Below the pieces are notes generated by a model that was not told the origin of the DNA, made no database searches, and was given only the letters and a program-made list of their open reading frames with translations. A stretch of 64,000 nt of DNA. Origin: JAFAXD01 sp963760435. GTDB taxonomy: Bacteria; Pseudomonadota; Alphaproteobacteria; Rhizobiales; Xanthobacteraceae. Both the position numbers and the translations under genes were made by a program. The DNA lies in NCBI GenBank assembly GCA_963760435.1, contig CAVXDE010000010.1, positions 1 through 64,000 on the forward strand. The letters are read 5' to 3'. Shown here one piece after another: positions 26,211 through 33,602 of the stretch (positions are counted from its first letter, which is position 1; every line of letters begins with the position of its first letter).

Positions 26211-27395
26211 TCACAGCAGCGCGGTCGCGGCGGCCTGCGCTTGCGGCAGCACATCATGGTCGTAGAGCTGCTTGCGGAACGTCGCGTGCGCCACGATCTC
26301 CGCATCGCGTAGTCCGAGGTCCGAATAGGCCGAGTCGTAGCGCAGCCCGTTCTTGCGCGCGCCGAGCTGGACCTCGGCCACTCGCTCGCGGCGCAGCTTC
26401 TCATAGGCCCGTAGCGCCTCCGGCGCCGTCGCCCGGGTGATGCCGGCGAGGATCGTCGCTAGCGCCATCCCGTCCTCGATCGACTGGTTCGCGCCCTGGC
26501 CGAGATGGGGAAGCATCGGATGCGCGGCATCGCCGAGCAGCGTCAGGCGGCCCTTGGTCCAGATCGGCAGCGGCTCGCGGTCGTACAGCGCGGTTCGGAA
26601 CGTCAGTGGCACCTGCCTGAGCAGGCCCTCGATCTGCGGATCCCAACCGGCGAATTCGGCCCGCAGCGCATCGGGGTCGCCCGGCGCCGACCACAATTCG
26701 CGCATCTCGTGGTCTGCCGGCACGAAGCCGACAAAGTTGATCAGCTGTCCGGCGCGCACCGGAAAGGCGAGGAAATGTTTGCCGTGACCAAGCCACATCT
26801 GCCAGGCGTCGATCGGCCAATGCGGAACGCGCTCGTGCGGCACCAGCCCGCGATACGCCACCGACCCGGAGAACACCGGTTGCGAGACCGGCGCCGCGAA
26901 CGGCCGCAGTGCGGAATGCATGCCGTCCGCGCCGATTACGATATCACCCGACGCGACTGCGCCATTGGCGAATGTCACTCGCGCTCCGCCGGCGTCCTGC
27001 TCGAAGCCGACGCCGCGGTGGCCGGTATGCACCACTCCGGCCGGCAGGGCCGCTGCCAGCAGGTTGACGAAATCGGCGCGGTGCATGCCGTAGGTCGCAT
27101 TCCAACCCGACGAGTCCGTCACCTGCACCGGCGCGATCGGCGTCCCGTCGTGACGGAAGTAGCGGGACTTGGCGCCGACGCGGGCCCCCCACTTCTCCAC
27201 GGCCGGTCCGACCCCGACCCGTTGCAGCTGTCGCATGCTGTTCGGGGTCACGAATACGCCGGCCCCGATTTCGCCGAGCGCCGGTGCCTGCTCGTAGACC
27301 GAGACCCGCAGACCCTGCGCGAGCAGCGCGTTGGCAGCAAACAAGCCACCAATGCCGCCGCCGACAATGATGATGTGCAATTGATCGTTCGCCAT
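26211..27395 (-). CDS. FAD-dependent monooxygenase (salicylate/6-hydroxynicotinate hydroxylase type, copy 2)
   Basis: From ATG 27395 the protein has 394 residues. It opens with IIIVGGGIGGLFAANALLAQ, has the DG motif as IVIGADGMHSALR and the second FAD motif as LLGDAAHPMLPHLGQGANQS. The H-P-M-x-P form is typical of salicylate 1-monooxygenase and 6-hydroxynicotinate 3-monooxygenase relatives. It would hydroxylate an aromatic acid with NAD(P)H. It is upstream of nothing obvious and follows the dienelactone hydrolase gene (27498-28226) on the same strand, so ring hydroxylation and later lactone hydrolysis may be linked. Confidence 0.88.
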   Translation of the reverse strand: MANDQLHIIIVGGGIGGLFAANALLAQGLRVSVYEQAPALGEIGAGVFVTPNSMRQLQRVGVGPAVEKWGARVGAKSRYFRHDGTPIAPVQVTDSSGWNATYGMHRADFVNLLAAALPAGVVHTGHRGVGFEQDAGGARVTFANGAVASGDIVIGADGMHSALRPFAAPVSQPVFSGSVAYRGLVPHERVPHWPIDAWQMWLGHGKHFLAFPVRAGQLINFVGFVPADHEMRELWSAPGDPDALRAEFAGWDPQIEGLLRQVPLTFRTALYDREPLPIWTKGRLTLLGDAAHPMLPHLGQGANQSIEDGMALATILAGITRATAPEALRAYEKLRRERVAEVQLGARKNGLRYDSAYSDLGLRDAEIVAHATFRKQLYDHDVLPQAQAAATALL

Positions 27396-27497
27396 TGGTA
27401 CGTCACCAGGATATCCAGCCCCGCCGATTTGCATTGGAGCACACCGGCGGGCAACTCTCACTGGGGCAATCTTGCCCCGTGCACTCTGCGCACGCGA

Positions 27498-28226
27498 TCA
27501 GATCTTGCCGGTGAACGCGTCGGCGATGAAGCCATGGGCGAGATCATAGCCGTGCCGCGTCGCCGGCTCGTTGTAGACCGCGACCGGCGGGAAGTTCACG
27601 CCGACGTCGGTGAAGGCATGCACGACCCCCCCGAACGTGAGCATGGTCCAGCGGGCGCCGGCCGCATCCATCTCCTGCTCGAATGCGTCACGTTCGGCCT
27701 TGGGGGCGATCGGATCGGCCGCGCCATGCACGACCAGGCAGGCCGCTTTGACCTCGCCCTTCTTGGCCGGCATCGGCGTCGCCAGGCTGCCGTGCATGGA
27801 AACGACCGCCGCCACGTCGGCACCGCTGCGCGCGAGGTCGAGCACATTCGCGCCGCCGAAGCAGTAGCCGATCGCGGCGCGCCGGCTGCTGTCGCCGATG
27901 CCGCGCTTTGCAGTTTCGCTCAGCATGGTGTCAAACGCCGCGACGATACGGCTGCGGGTGGCCTTGGCGTCCTTCATCAGCGGCGCCAGGAACTCCATCG
28001 GGTTTTCCGTACCCTTGGGGGCGTTCCCCTCGCCATACATGTCGGCCATGAAGACCACGTAGCGATCGGCCAGCAGCGTGCGGGCCACCTCAGTCGACGT
28101 CGGATTGATGCCGAGCCAGTTGGGCGCCATCAGCATCAGCGGACGCTTGGTTGCGGCCTCGTCATAGACAAGCGTGCCGACATTCTTGAGCCCGGATACG
28201 CTGTAAGAGACGCGCTCGACCTTCAT
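27498..28226 (-). CDS. Dienelactone hydrolase family protein
   Basis: The 242-residue alpha/beta hydrolase shows the family nucleophile motif AIGYCFGGANVLDLA with Cys rather than Ser, the Asp in VVHGAADPIAPKAE and the His in GGVVHAFTDV, giving the Cys-Asp-His triad. It would hydrolyse a lactone such as carboxymethylenebutenolide, or another ester, in the cytoplasm. It is divergent from the Rieske oxygenase (28439) across a 212 bp gap and co-directional with the FAD monooxygenase at 26211. Confidence 0.9.
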   Translation of the reverse strand: MKVERVSYSVSGLKNVGTLVYDEAATKRPLMLMAPNWLGINPTSTEVARTLLADRYVVFMADMYGEGNAPKGTENPMEFLAPLMKDAKATRSRIVAAFDTMLSETAKRGIGDSSRRAAIGYCFGGANVLDLARSGADVAAVVSMHGSLATPMPAKKGEVKAACLVVHGAADPIAPKAERDAFEQEMDAAGARWTMLTFGGVVHAFTDVGVNFPPVAVYNEPATRHGYDLAHGFIADAFTGKI

Positions 28227-28438
28227 GGAGTTCCTCCCGCACTTGAACTGTGCGCCGGACCATATCCGATCCCGGCCGGACGAGCTATGCAGGGAACGAG
28301 CGGGACCGTCGACTTTTTCTCTGCCGTGCGGCGAAACAACCCGGCAGTCAGGCCAACAATCGGGCCACTATCCGCTCGGCATACGGAGCGCCCTGCGCTA
28401 AGTTTTGGATCGTACTCACAAGAACCATAACCAGATGA

Positions 28439-29497
28439 ATGGGGCGCGCGATGGAAACGACCCGCACTTTTCCTCTTAATGCCTGGTACGCCGCAGCTTG
28501 GAGTCACGAAGTCGGACGGCGCGAACCCTTGGGGCGCACCGTCGGCAACACACGGGTCGTGTTCTGGCGCCGGGCCGACGGCGCGATCACCGCGCTCGAA
28601 GACGCGTGCTGGCACCGGTTGCTGCCACTCTCGCTCGGTTGGCTGGAAGGCGATGAGGTCGTGTGTCGCTATCACGGGCTTGCATTCGACAGCCAGGGCC
28701 AATGCACCAGGATGCCCTCGCAGGACAAGCTGAACCCTCAGGCCCGGGTGCGGGCGTATCCGGTCGTCGAGCGCCATCGATTTGTTTGGCTCTGGCTCGG
28801 AGATCCCGCGCGCGCCGACGTCGCGCTGGTGCCGGACATGCATTGGAATGACGATCCGGAGTGGGCCGGCGATGGTCAGACGATGTTTGCGAAGTGTAAT
28901 TATCGCCTGTTCGTCGACAATCTGATGGATCTCACGCATGAGTTTTTTGTCCACGCAACGAGCATCGGCAACAAGCATGTCGCCGAAACGCCTTTGACGA
29001 CCACCCATAGTGGACGCACCGTCACGGCCACGCGCTGGATGCTGAACGTCGAGCCGCCACCATTCTGGCGCGCTCAGCTCGGCAAGCCCGGACATGTCGA
29101 CCGCTGGCAGATCATCAATTTCGAGGCGCCGTGTACCATCGTGCTTGATGTCGGGGTCGCCCCGACGGGAACCGGGGCCCCAGAGGGCGATCGCTCGCAC
29201 GGCGTCAACGGACGGGTGCTCAATACGATCACGCCGGCAACTGAAACGACGTGCATGTATTTCTGGTCACTGATGCGCAACTATAAGCTCCGCGATCAAT
29301 CGCTTACGACGCAGTTGCGCGAAGCCAACGCGAAAATCTTCACCGAAGACCAGGTGATTGTCGAAGCGCAGCAGCAGGCGCTCGACATCTATCCGGGTCG
29401 CCCGATGCGCAACCTCAATATCGACGCCGGCTCCATGCGCGCACGGCGCATTATTGAAGATATGATCGAAACCGAGATGAACGCCGTCGCCGCCTGA
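28439..29497 (+). CDS. Rieske-type aromatic oxygenase (vanillate O-demethylase oxygenase type)
   Basis: The 352-residue protein has the Rieske ligands C57-x-H59 (ACWHRLLPL) and C76-x2-H79 (VVCRYHGLAF), a 16-residue spacing typical of the family. The mononuclear-iron site appears in DNLMDLTHEFFVHATS with two His. The size and order fit the VanA/toluene-sulfonate methyl-monooxygenase group, which act on methoxy or methyl-aryl substrates. No dedicated reductase gene (VanB type) is adjacent, so it must borrow electrons. ATG 28439 and ATG 28451 are both possible starts. Confidence 0.92.
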   Translation: MGRAMETTRTFPLNAWYAAAWSHEVGRREPLGRTVGNTRVVFWRRADGAITALEDACWHRLLPLSLGWLEGDEVVCRYHGLAFDSQGQCTRMPSQDKLNPQARVRAYPVVERHRFVWLWLGDPARADVALVPDMHWNDDPEWAGDGQTMFAKCNYRLFVDNLMDLTHEFFVHATSIGNKHVAETPLTTTHSGRTVTATRWMLNVEPPPFWRAQLGKPGHVDRWQIINFEAPCTIVLDVGVAPTGTGAPEGDRSHGVNGRVLNTITPATETTCMYFWSLMRNYKLRDQSLTTQLREANAKIFTEDQVIVEAQQQALDIYPGRPMRNLNIDAGSMRARRIIEDMIETEMNAVAA

Positions 29498-29527
29498 AGG
29501 CCGCGCCGAGCCAAACGCGAGTTGCTC

Positions 29528-30196
29528 ATGCGTCAGTTTGCAATGCTGATCATCGCCGGCCTCTCTGTCGGCATCACCGGCGCCGCAGCCGTGGCGCAGG
29601 ATCATTCCTCAGGCGCAATGCATGGTCATCGGTTCGACAATGCCGAGAAATGGTCGGCGGAGTTCGACGATCCGGAACGGGACCGGTGGCAGAAGCCGGA
29701 CCAAGTCATCGCCGCGCTATCGCTGAAACCAACGGATCTCGTCGCCGACATCGGGGCCGGGACGGGATATCTGTCCGTACGCCTCGCTCATCATCTCACG
29801 GCGGGCGCGGTCTATGCCGTGGACCCCGAGCCAAACATGGTGCAGCACCTCACCGAGCGCGCCAAGGCAAATGGCATCGCCAACCTGCGGCCGATCCTCG
29901 CGACCACGGCATCGACCAATCTCCCCGAACAGGTCGATCTCGGTATCCTGCTCGACGTCTACCACCACATTTCCGACCGATCGGATTATTTCAAGCGGCT
30001 CGGCGACTCGTTGAAACCGGGAGGACGCATTGCGATCATCGATTTCCGTCCGGACTCACCGGTCGGTGCGCCCAAGGCGATGCGCGTTTCAGTCGACCAG
30101 ATCCAATCGGAAATGACGGCTGCCGGTTATCGGCTGGCCGCCAAGTATGATTTCTTGCCGTACCAGAATTTCCTGATTTTTCAGAACAGCCACTAA
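29528..30196 (+). CDS. Exported class I SAM-dependent methyltransferase
   Basis: The 222-residue protein starts with a signal-like segment (MLIIAGLSVGITGAAAVAQD) and then a methyltransferase domain with motif I VADIGAGTGYLSVRLA, acidic motif DPEPNM and the loop DVYHHISDRSDYF. Signal peptides on SAM methyltransferases are unusual since SAM is cytosolic, yet such proteins are found in several proteobacteria. It follows the Rieske gene by 30 bp. The methyl acceptor is unknown. Confidence 0.85.
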   Translation: MRQFAMLIIAGLSVGITGAAAVAQDHSSGAMHGHRFDNAEKWSAEFDDPERDRWQKPDQVIAALSLKPTDLVADIGAGTGYLSVRLAHHLTAGAVYAVDPEPNMVQHLTERAKANGIANLRPILATTASTNLPEQVDLGILLDVYHHISDRSDYFKRLGDSLKPGGRIAIIDFRPDSPVGAPKAMRVSVDQIQSEMTAAGYRLAAKYDFLPYQNFLIFQNSH

Positions 30197-30240
30197 AGCA
30201 CGGTGCGTTGAGGTCTAATCAAGGCACCAGCCAAATACTT

Positions 30241-30260
30241 CGTCATTGCGAGCAATGACG
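30241..30260. repeat. Perfect inverted repeat CGTCATTGC-GA-GCAATGACG
   Basis: Nine bases pair perfectly around a GA centre. It lies 44 bp downstream of the methyltransferase stop and 22 bp upstream of the FixK box. It may be the tip of a degenerate dispersed element or a weak transcript-end hairpin. Confidence 0.6.
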
Positions 30261-30282
30261 AATTCTGGAAGCCTGCTCGAAC

Positions 30283-30296
30283 TTGATCTCGATCAA
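30283..30296. promoter_or_regulatory. FNR/FixK box
   Basis: TTGATCTCGATCAA matches the FNR/FixK consensus TTGAT-N4-ATCAA exactly. Its centre (30289.5) is 54 bp before the ATG at 30344. A class II position (-41.5) would put the transcript start at about 30331, directly at the ribosome-binding site. Confidence 0.75.
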
Positions 30297-30343
30297 TGCC
30301 GCCACTTCCCGATGCGCGAGGCTTGCTGCAAAAGGAGCCAACA

Positions 30344-30568
30344 ATGCGCATCTTGGACACAACCTGCCGGGCCGTCGTCAAACTCGCCAAAACCATTGCC
30401 GGGCCGCCCCCGATGTCTGGTTTTATCTGTGGGGAGTGCGAGCGGTGGCGAAGCTGCGGCCTGCCGCCGAGCAAGAATTGCCCGGTGATGCTGGAACAGC
30501 TCGCGCGCGAGGACCGCGACGACTACCGCTATGCGCGACGCGTGTCCTACGATCCGGCGTTGTATTGA
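30344..30568 (+). CDS. Small cysteine-rich protein under a FixK box
   Basis: The 74-residue protein starts MRILDTTCRAVVKLA with AAAGGAG six bases upstream. Cys residues form CGECERWRSCGLPPSKNC (C29, C32, C38, C46), a CX2CX5CX7C pattern that could hold a metal or cluster. The C-terminus is acidic and Tyr-rich (DRDDYRYARRVSYDPALY). I do not recognise a family. The exact FixK box 47 bp upstream argues for expression at low oxygen, which would suit a metal or redox role. Confidence 0.7.
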   Translation: MRILDTTCRAVVKLAKTIAGPPPMSGFICGECERWRSCGLPPSKNCPVMLEQLAREDRDDYRYARRVSYDPALY

Positions 30569-30577
30569 TTGGTCCGC

Positions 30578-31090
30578 TTAAGGCTGACGAAGCGCAGCCG
30601 CGATCACGGCAACGATGTCGCTCACCGGCTGGTCGACCTCGACGCGGATCGCTTGCTCATCCGGGCCGGGTTCCTCCAGCGCGGCGAACTGGCTCGCGAG
30701 TAAATCGCTTGGCATGAAGTGGCCGTGGCGTGCCGCAAGGCGCGCGGCGATGAGCGATTGATCGCCGTGCAGATACACAATCCGCACCTCCGGCCGCCCC
30801 TCAGTTAGGAGTTCGCGATAGCTGCGCTTGAGCGCCGAGCAGGTGATCACGCCGCAGCTGCCGGCGGCCCGCCGGGCGTCGATCCAGTCGGCAATCCGCG
30901 CAAGCCACGGCCAGCGATCGTGGTCATCGAGCGCATGTCCGGCACGCATCTTGGCAATGTTGGCAGCGGGATGCAGCTCATCGCCATCCTTGAACGGCCA
31001 GCCGAGATGCTGCGCGAGCGCTGAGGCAATCGTTGTCTTGCCGCTCCCCGACACGCCCATGACAACCAGAATAGTGCGAGGATCGGCCAT
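30578..31090 (-). CDS. gntK: Gluconokinase
   Basis: The 170-residue kinase has the P-loop VVMGVSGSGKTTIASAL, FKDGDELHPAANIAKMRAG and LDDHDRWPWLARI, which are diagnostic of the GntK type, and CSALKRSYRELL in the middle. It phosphorylates gluconate to 6-phosphogluconate for the Entner-Doudoroff or pentose phosphate routes. It ends convergent with the small Cys protein and starts 12 bp downstream of the LLM monooxygenase stop on the same strand. No gluconate transporter is adjacent. Confidence 0.93.
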   Translation of the reverse strand: MADPRTILVVMGVSGSGKTTIASALAQHLGWPFKDGDELHPAANIAKMRAGHALDDHDRWPWLARIADWIDARRAAGSCGVITCSALKRSYRELLTEGRPEVRIVYLHGDQSLIAARLAARHGHFMPSDLLASQFAALEEPGPDEQAIRVEVDQPVSDIVAVIAAALRQP

Positions 31091-31102
31091 GCATGCGCAA
31101 GT

Positions 31103-32278
31103 TCAGGCAGCAACCTCGGTCGCCGTGTTGATTGATCCTAACGGCCGCCGCAGACCGGCTTGCTCGAGCCGCGGCATGACCTCGCGGTTGAAGCGCTCCA
31201 GACCGGCGAGGTAATCGACCCAGCTCAACAAAATACCGTCGAAGCCGATAGCGGATAGTTTCTGGAGCTGGTCGACCATGTGGTCGGCGGTGCCGACCAG
31301 CGGATAGCCGCCCCACCCCGCCTTGAGATGGAACTTGAAATGACCGAGCACTTCGGGCGGCAACGCCAGTGATTGCAGCCCCATGACCTGGGTGAGCAAA
31401 TTGACCGCCGCCTCATCGCCTTTTTCGACCACGTAACGATTAAGCTCGGCTTCGGCTTCCTGCTGGGTGTCGCCGTGCACGACGTAGCAGTTGCCCCAGA
31501 TCTGCAACTCGCGGCCATACTCTTCGCGCGCGAGCTTGCGGTAGGCCTCGATCTGGGCCCTGCCCTCGTCGAGATCATGCGAGGCGAGCACCACGAACGC
31601 CATGTCACAATATTTGGCGGCGAAGTGCCGGCCCTTGCCGGAACCGCCAGCGTTCATCAGGGCCGGAAACGGTTTCTGGATCGGCTTCGGCATGGCAAAG
31701 CCTTTGCTGACCCGCAGGAACTTGCCCTCGTAATCGAACTCGTCCTCACGCGACCACAACAACTTCAGGATCTCGATCCACTCGGCCGCGTAGTCGTAGC
31801 GCGTGTCATGCTCCATCTGCGGCACGCCGAACATCTCGAGCTCGGGCGTGAACCAGCCGCAGACGACGTTGAGCGCGAAGCGTCCGTTGGTGATGTGATC
31901 GACGGTCGTGGCCTGCTTGGCGGCAACGATCGGGTGGATGGTCGGCACGTGCGACGTCGTCAGCACACAGATATCTTCGGTGGCCTGCCCGAGGCCCGCT
32001 GCCCAAGTGTAAGTCTCGAAATTGGTGCCGTTGAAATTGCTCTCGCCGCCAAAGCCGCGCCAGCGCGCCACCGGCACCAAAGCTTCGTAGCCATGCTTGT
32101 CGGCCATGCGGGCGATGGCAAGGCATGTCGGCCAGGTAACCTCGTGGCGGCCCTCCACCGTAGTGATGGCGCAGCCGTTGCTGACGTTGACACCGAACAG
32201 GCCGAGCTTGAGCTTGTTGTCGTTGAACAGCGGATTAAGCGTGCGGCGTGCGTCGATTTGTTGTTGTGATGTCGACAT
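31103..32278 (-). CDS. LLM-class flavin-dependent monooxygenase
   Basis: The 391-residue protein has the luciferase-like barrel. KLGLFGVNVSNGCAITTVEG opens it; ICVLTTSHVPTIHPIVAAKQ and FALNVVCGWFTPELEMFG are typical of the SsuD/pyrimidine-monooxygenase branch. It would use reduced FMN from a separate reductase and O2. Relatives include RutA and dimethyl-sulfone or alkanesulfonate monooxygenases; the sequence alone does not choose. It lies 24 bp downstream of a MetE-like gene, with gluconokinase after it, all on the minus strand. Confidence 0.9.
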   Translation of the reverse strand: MSTSQQQIDARRTLNPLFNDNKLKLGLFGVNVSNGCAITTVEGRHEVTWPTCLAIARMADKHGYEALVPVARWRGFGGESNFNGTNFETYTWAAGLGQATEDICVLTTSHVPTIHPIVAAKQATTVDHITNGRFALNVVCGWFTPELEMFGVPQMEHDTRYDYAAEWIEILKLLWSREDEFDYEGKFLRVSKGFAMPKPIQKPFPALMNAGGSGKGRHFAAKYCDMAFVVLASHDLDEGRAQIEAYRKLAREEYGRELQIWGNCYVVHGDTQQEAEAELNRYVVEKGDEAAVNLLTQVMGLQSLALPPEVLGHFKFHLKAGWGGYPLVGTADHMVDQLQKLSAIGFDGILLSWVDYLAGLERFNREVMPRLEQAGLRRPLGSINTATEVAA

Positions 32279-32302
32279 GGAGACCTCCCTATCAGGCGAA
32301 TT

Positions 32303-33454
32303 TTACCCCCACACTTGCCGGGCCGTTTCGACCACGCGTTCGAGCTTGCGTCGCTGATCGTCCTCGCTGACCAGGTTCCCGACGACGTCGGAGGCGAACC
32401 CGCATTGCGGGCTGATCGCGAGCTGATCCAGACTGATGTATTTGCTGGCGGCCTCGACGCGGCGCTTGAGATCATCGACGGACTCGAGCTCCGGCACTTT
32501 GGTGCTGACCAGGCCGAGCACCACAACCTTGTCCTTGGGCACAAAGCGCAGCGGCTCGAACCCGCCGGCACGCGGGGAATCATATTCCAGCAGGAAACGG
32601 TCATGCGGCAGCTCGTTGAACAAGCGCTCGGCAATCGCATCGTAAGTGCCCTCGCGGTGCCACATGCTGCGCTGATTGCCGCGACAGAGATGAATGCCGA
32701 ACGTCACGCCGTCGAAACCGCGGACGAGCGCAGCTTCGGCCGCGATCGACCGGGCCAGATTGGCCTCCGGATCCTCGCCGCGCGCCCGCATCGCGGCCAA
32801 CGACGGACCATCCGCATAAGCGGTAAAGCCCGGCGCATCGATGTGGATGTAGCGACAGCCGGCGTCGACCGCGCCGGCAATCATCTGGCGCTCGATCGCC
32901 ACCACGTCGTCGACGAACGCTTGCACATCGGCGTAGACCGCCTTCGATCCCTCATGATCGAAGCGTTGGGAGATGCGATCAGGCCCGATCAGGCTCACCT
33001 TGACCGGCTTTCGCGCCAGCGCGCTGGCGCGCTTGTATTCAGCAAGCACGATGTTGTTGGCAAGCTTGAGCCGGTTCACCACCGGACGACGCCGCGACAC
33101 CGGGGTACCGGCTTGCGCCAGATCGGGCATGTCGAAGCGCTGCATCGGCGCGGTGCCCGCGGAGCGTTGCACGTGCAGCCGCAAGGTGTCGGGCATGGCG
33201 TCGTATCCGGCAACCGCCAGTCCGAAACTGTCCTGGAAATTGAGCCGGCTGACCTCACCATCGGTGACCACATCGAGGCCAACCCGCTCTTGCAATTCGA
33301 TCAGGTCGCGCACGCACTGGATTTCGATCTCGGCAAAAGCCTCCGGAGCGAGCTTGCCCTCATCGAGCAGCTGTCGCGCCTCCTGCCAGCGCTGTGGCCG
33401 CAATAGACTGCCGACCACGTCGGTCCTGATCTCGCGCAGTACGCCTGCCAACAC
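32303..33454 (-). CDS. MetE C-terminal-domain-like zinc methyltransferase (copy 2)
   Basis: The 383-residue protein has REIRTDVVGSLLRPQ near the start and the zinc-site residues in FGIHLCRGN (His, Cys), EYDSPRAGG (Glu) and SPQCGFAS (Cys). GTG 33454 (or TTG 33451) is used because GGGAGG lies just upstream; a longer open frame continues 5' without family similarity. Upstream of an LLM monooxygenase, it may act on a thiol or methylated sulfur compound. It is divergent from the molybdopterin dehydrogenase remnant at 33603. Confidence 0.86.
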   Translation of the reverse strand: MLAGVLREIRTDVVGSLLRPQRWQEARQLLDEGKLAPEAFAEIEIQCVRDLIELQERVGLDVVTDGEVSRLNFQDSFGLAVAGYDAMPDTLRLHVQRSAGTAPMQRFDMPDLAQAGTPVSRRRPVVNRLKLANNIVLAEYKRASALARKPVKVSLIGPDRISQRFDHEGSKAVYADVQAFVDDVVAIERQMIAGAVDAGCRYIHIDAPGFTAYADGPSLAAMRARGEDPEANLARSIAAEAALVRGFDGVTFGIHLCRGNQRSMWHREGTYDAIAERLFNELPHDRFLLEYDSPRAGGFEPLRFVPKDKVVVLGLVSTKVPELESVDDLKRRVEAASKYISLDQLAISPQCGFASDVVGNLVSEDDQRRKLERVVETARQVWG

Positions 33455-33602
33455 GTCCTCCCTGGTTCCCGAACCGCTGCGGAGCACCGCTGTACCGCAG
33501 GCCTCCCGCTCGCGCGGCGGAGTCGCTAAGTAGTAGGCAAGCACGCGGCACCTGACCAGCGCGCTGCCGTCACGTCCGCAATACTCAATTGAGGCATGAC
33601 CC

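Noticed and set aside
26505..28430. 641-codon plus-strand frame covering the FAD monooxygenase and dienelactone hydrolase
   Set aside because: It spans two genes on the other strand and an intergenic gap, and lacks motifs.
28223..29200. Long minus-strand open frame opposite the Rieske gene
   Set aside because: It lies antisense to a clear Rieske oxygenase and has no domain motif; it is a high-GC shadow frame.
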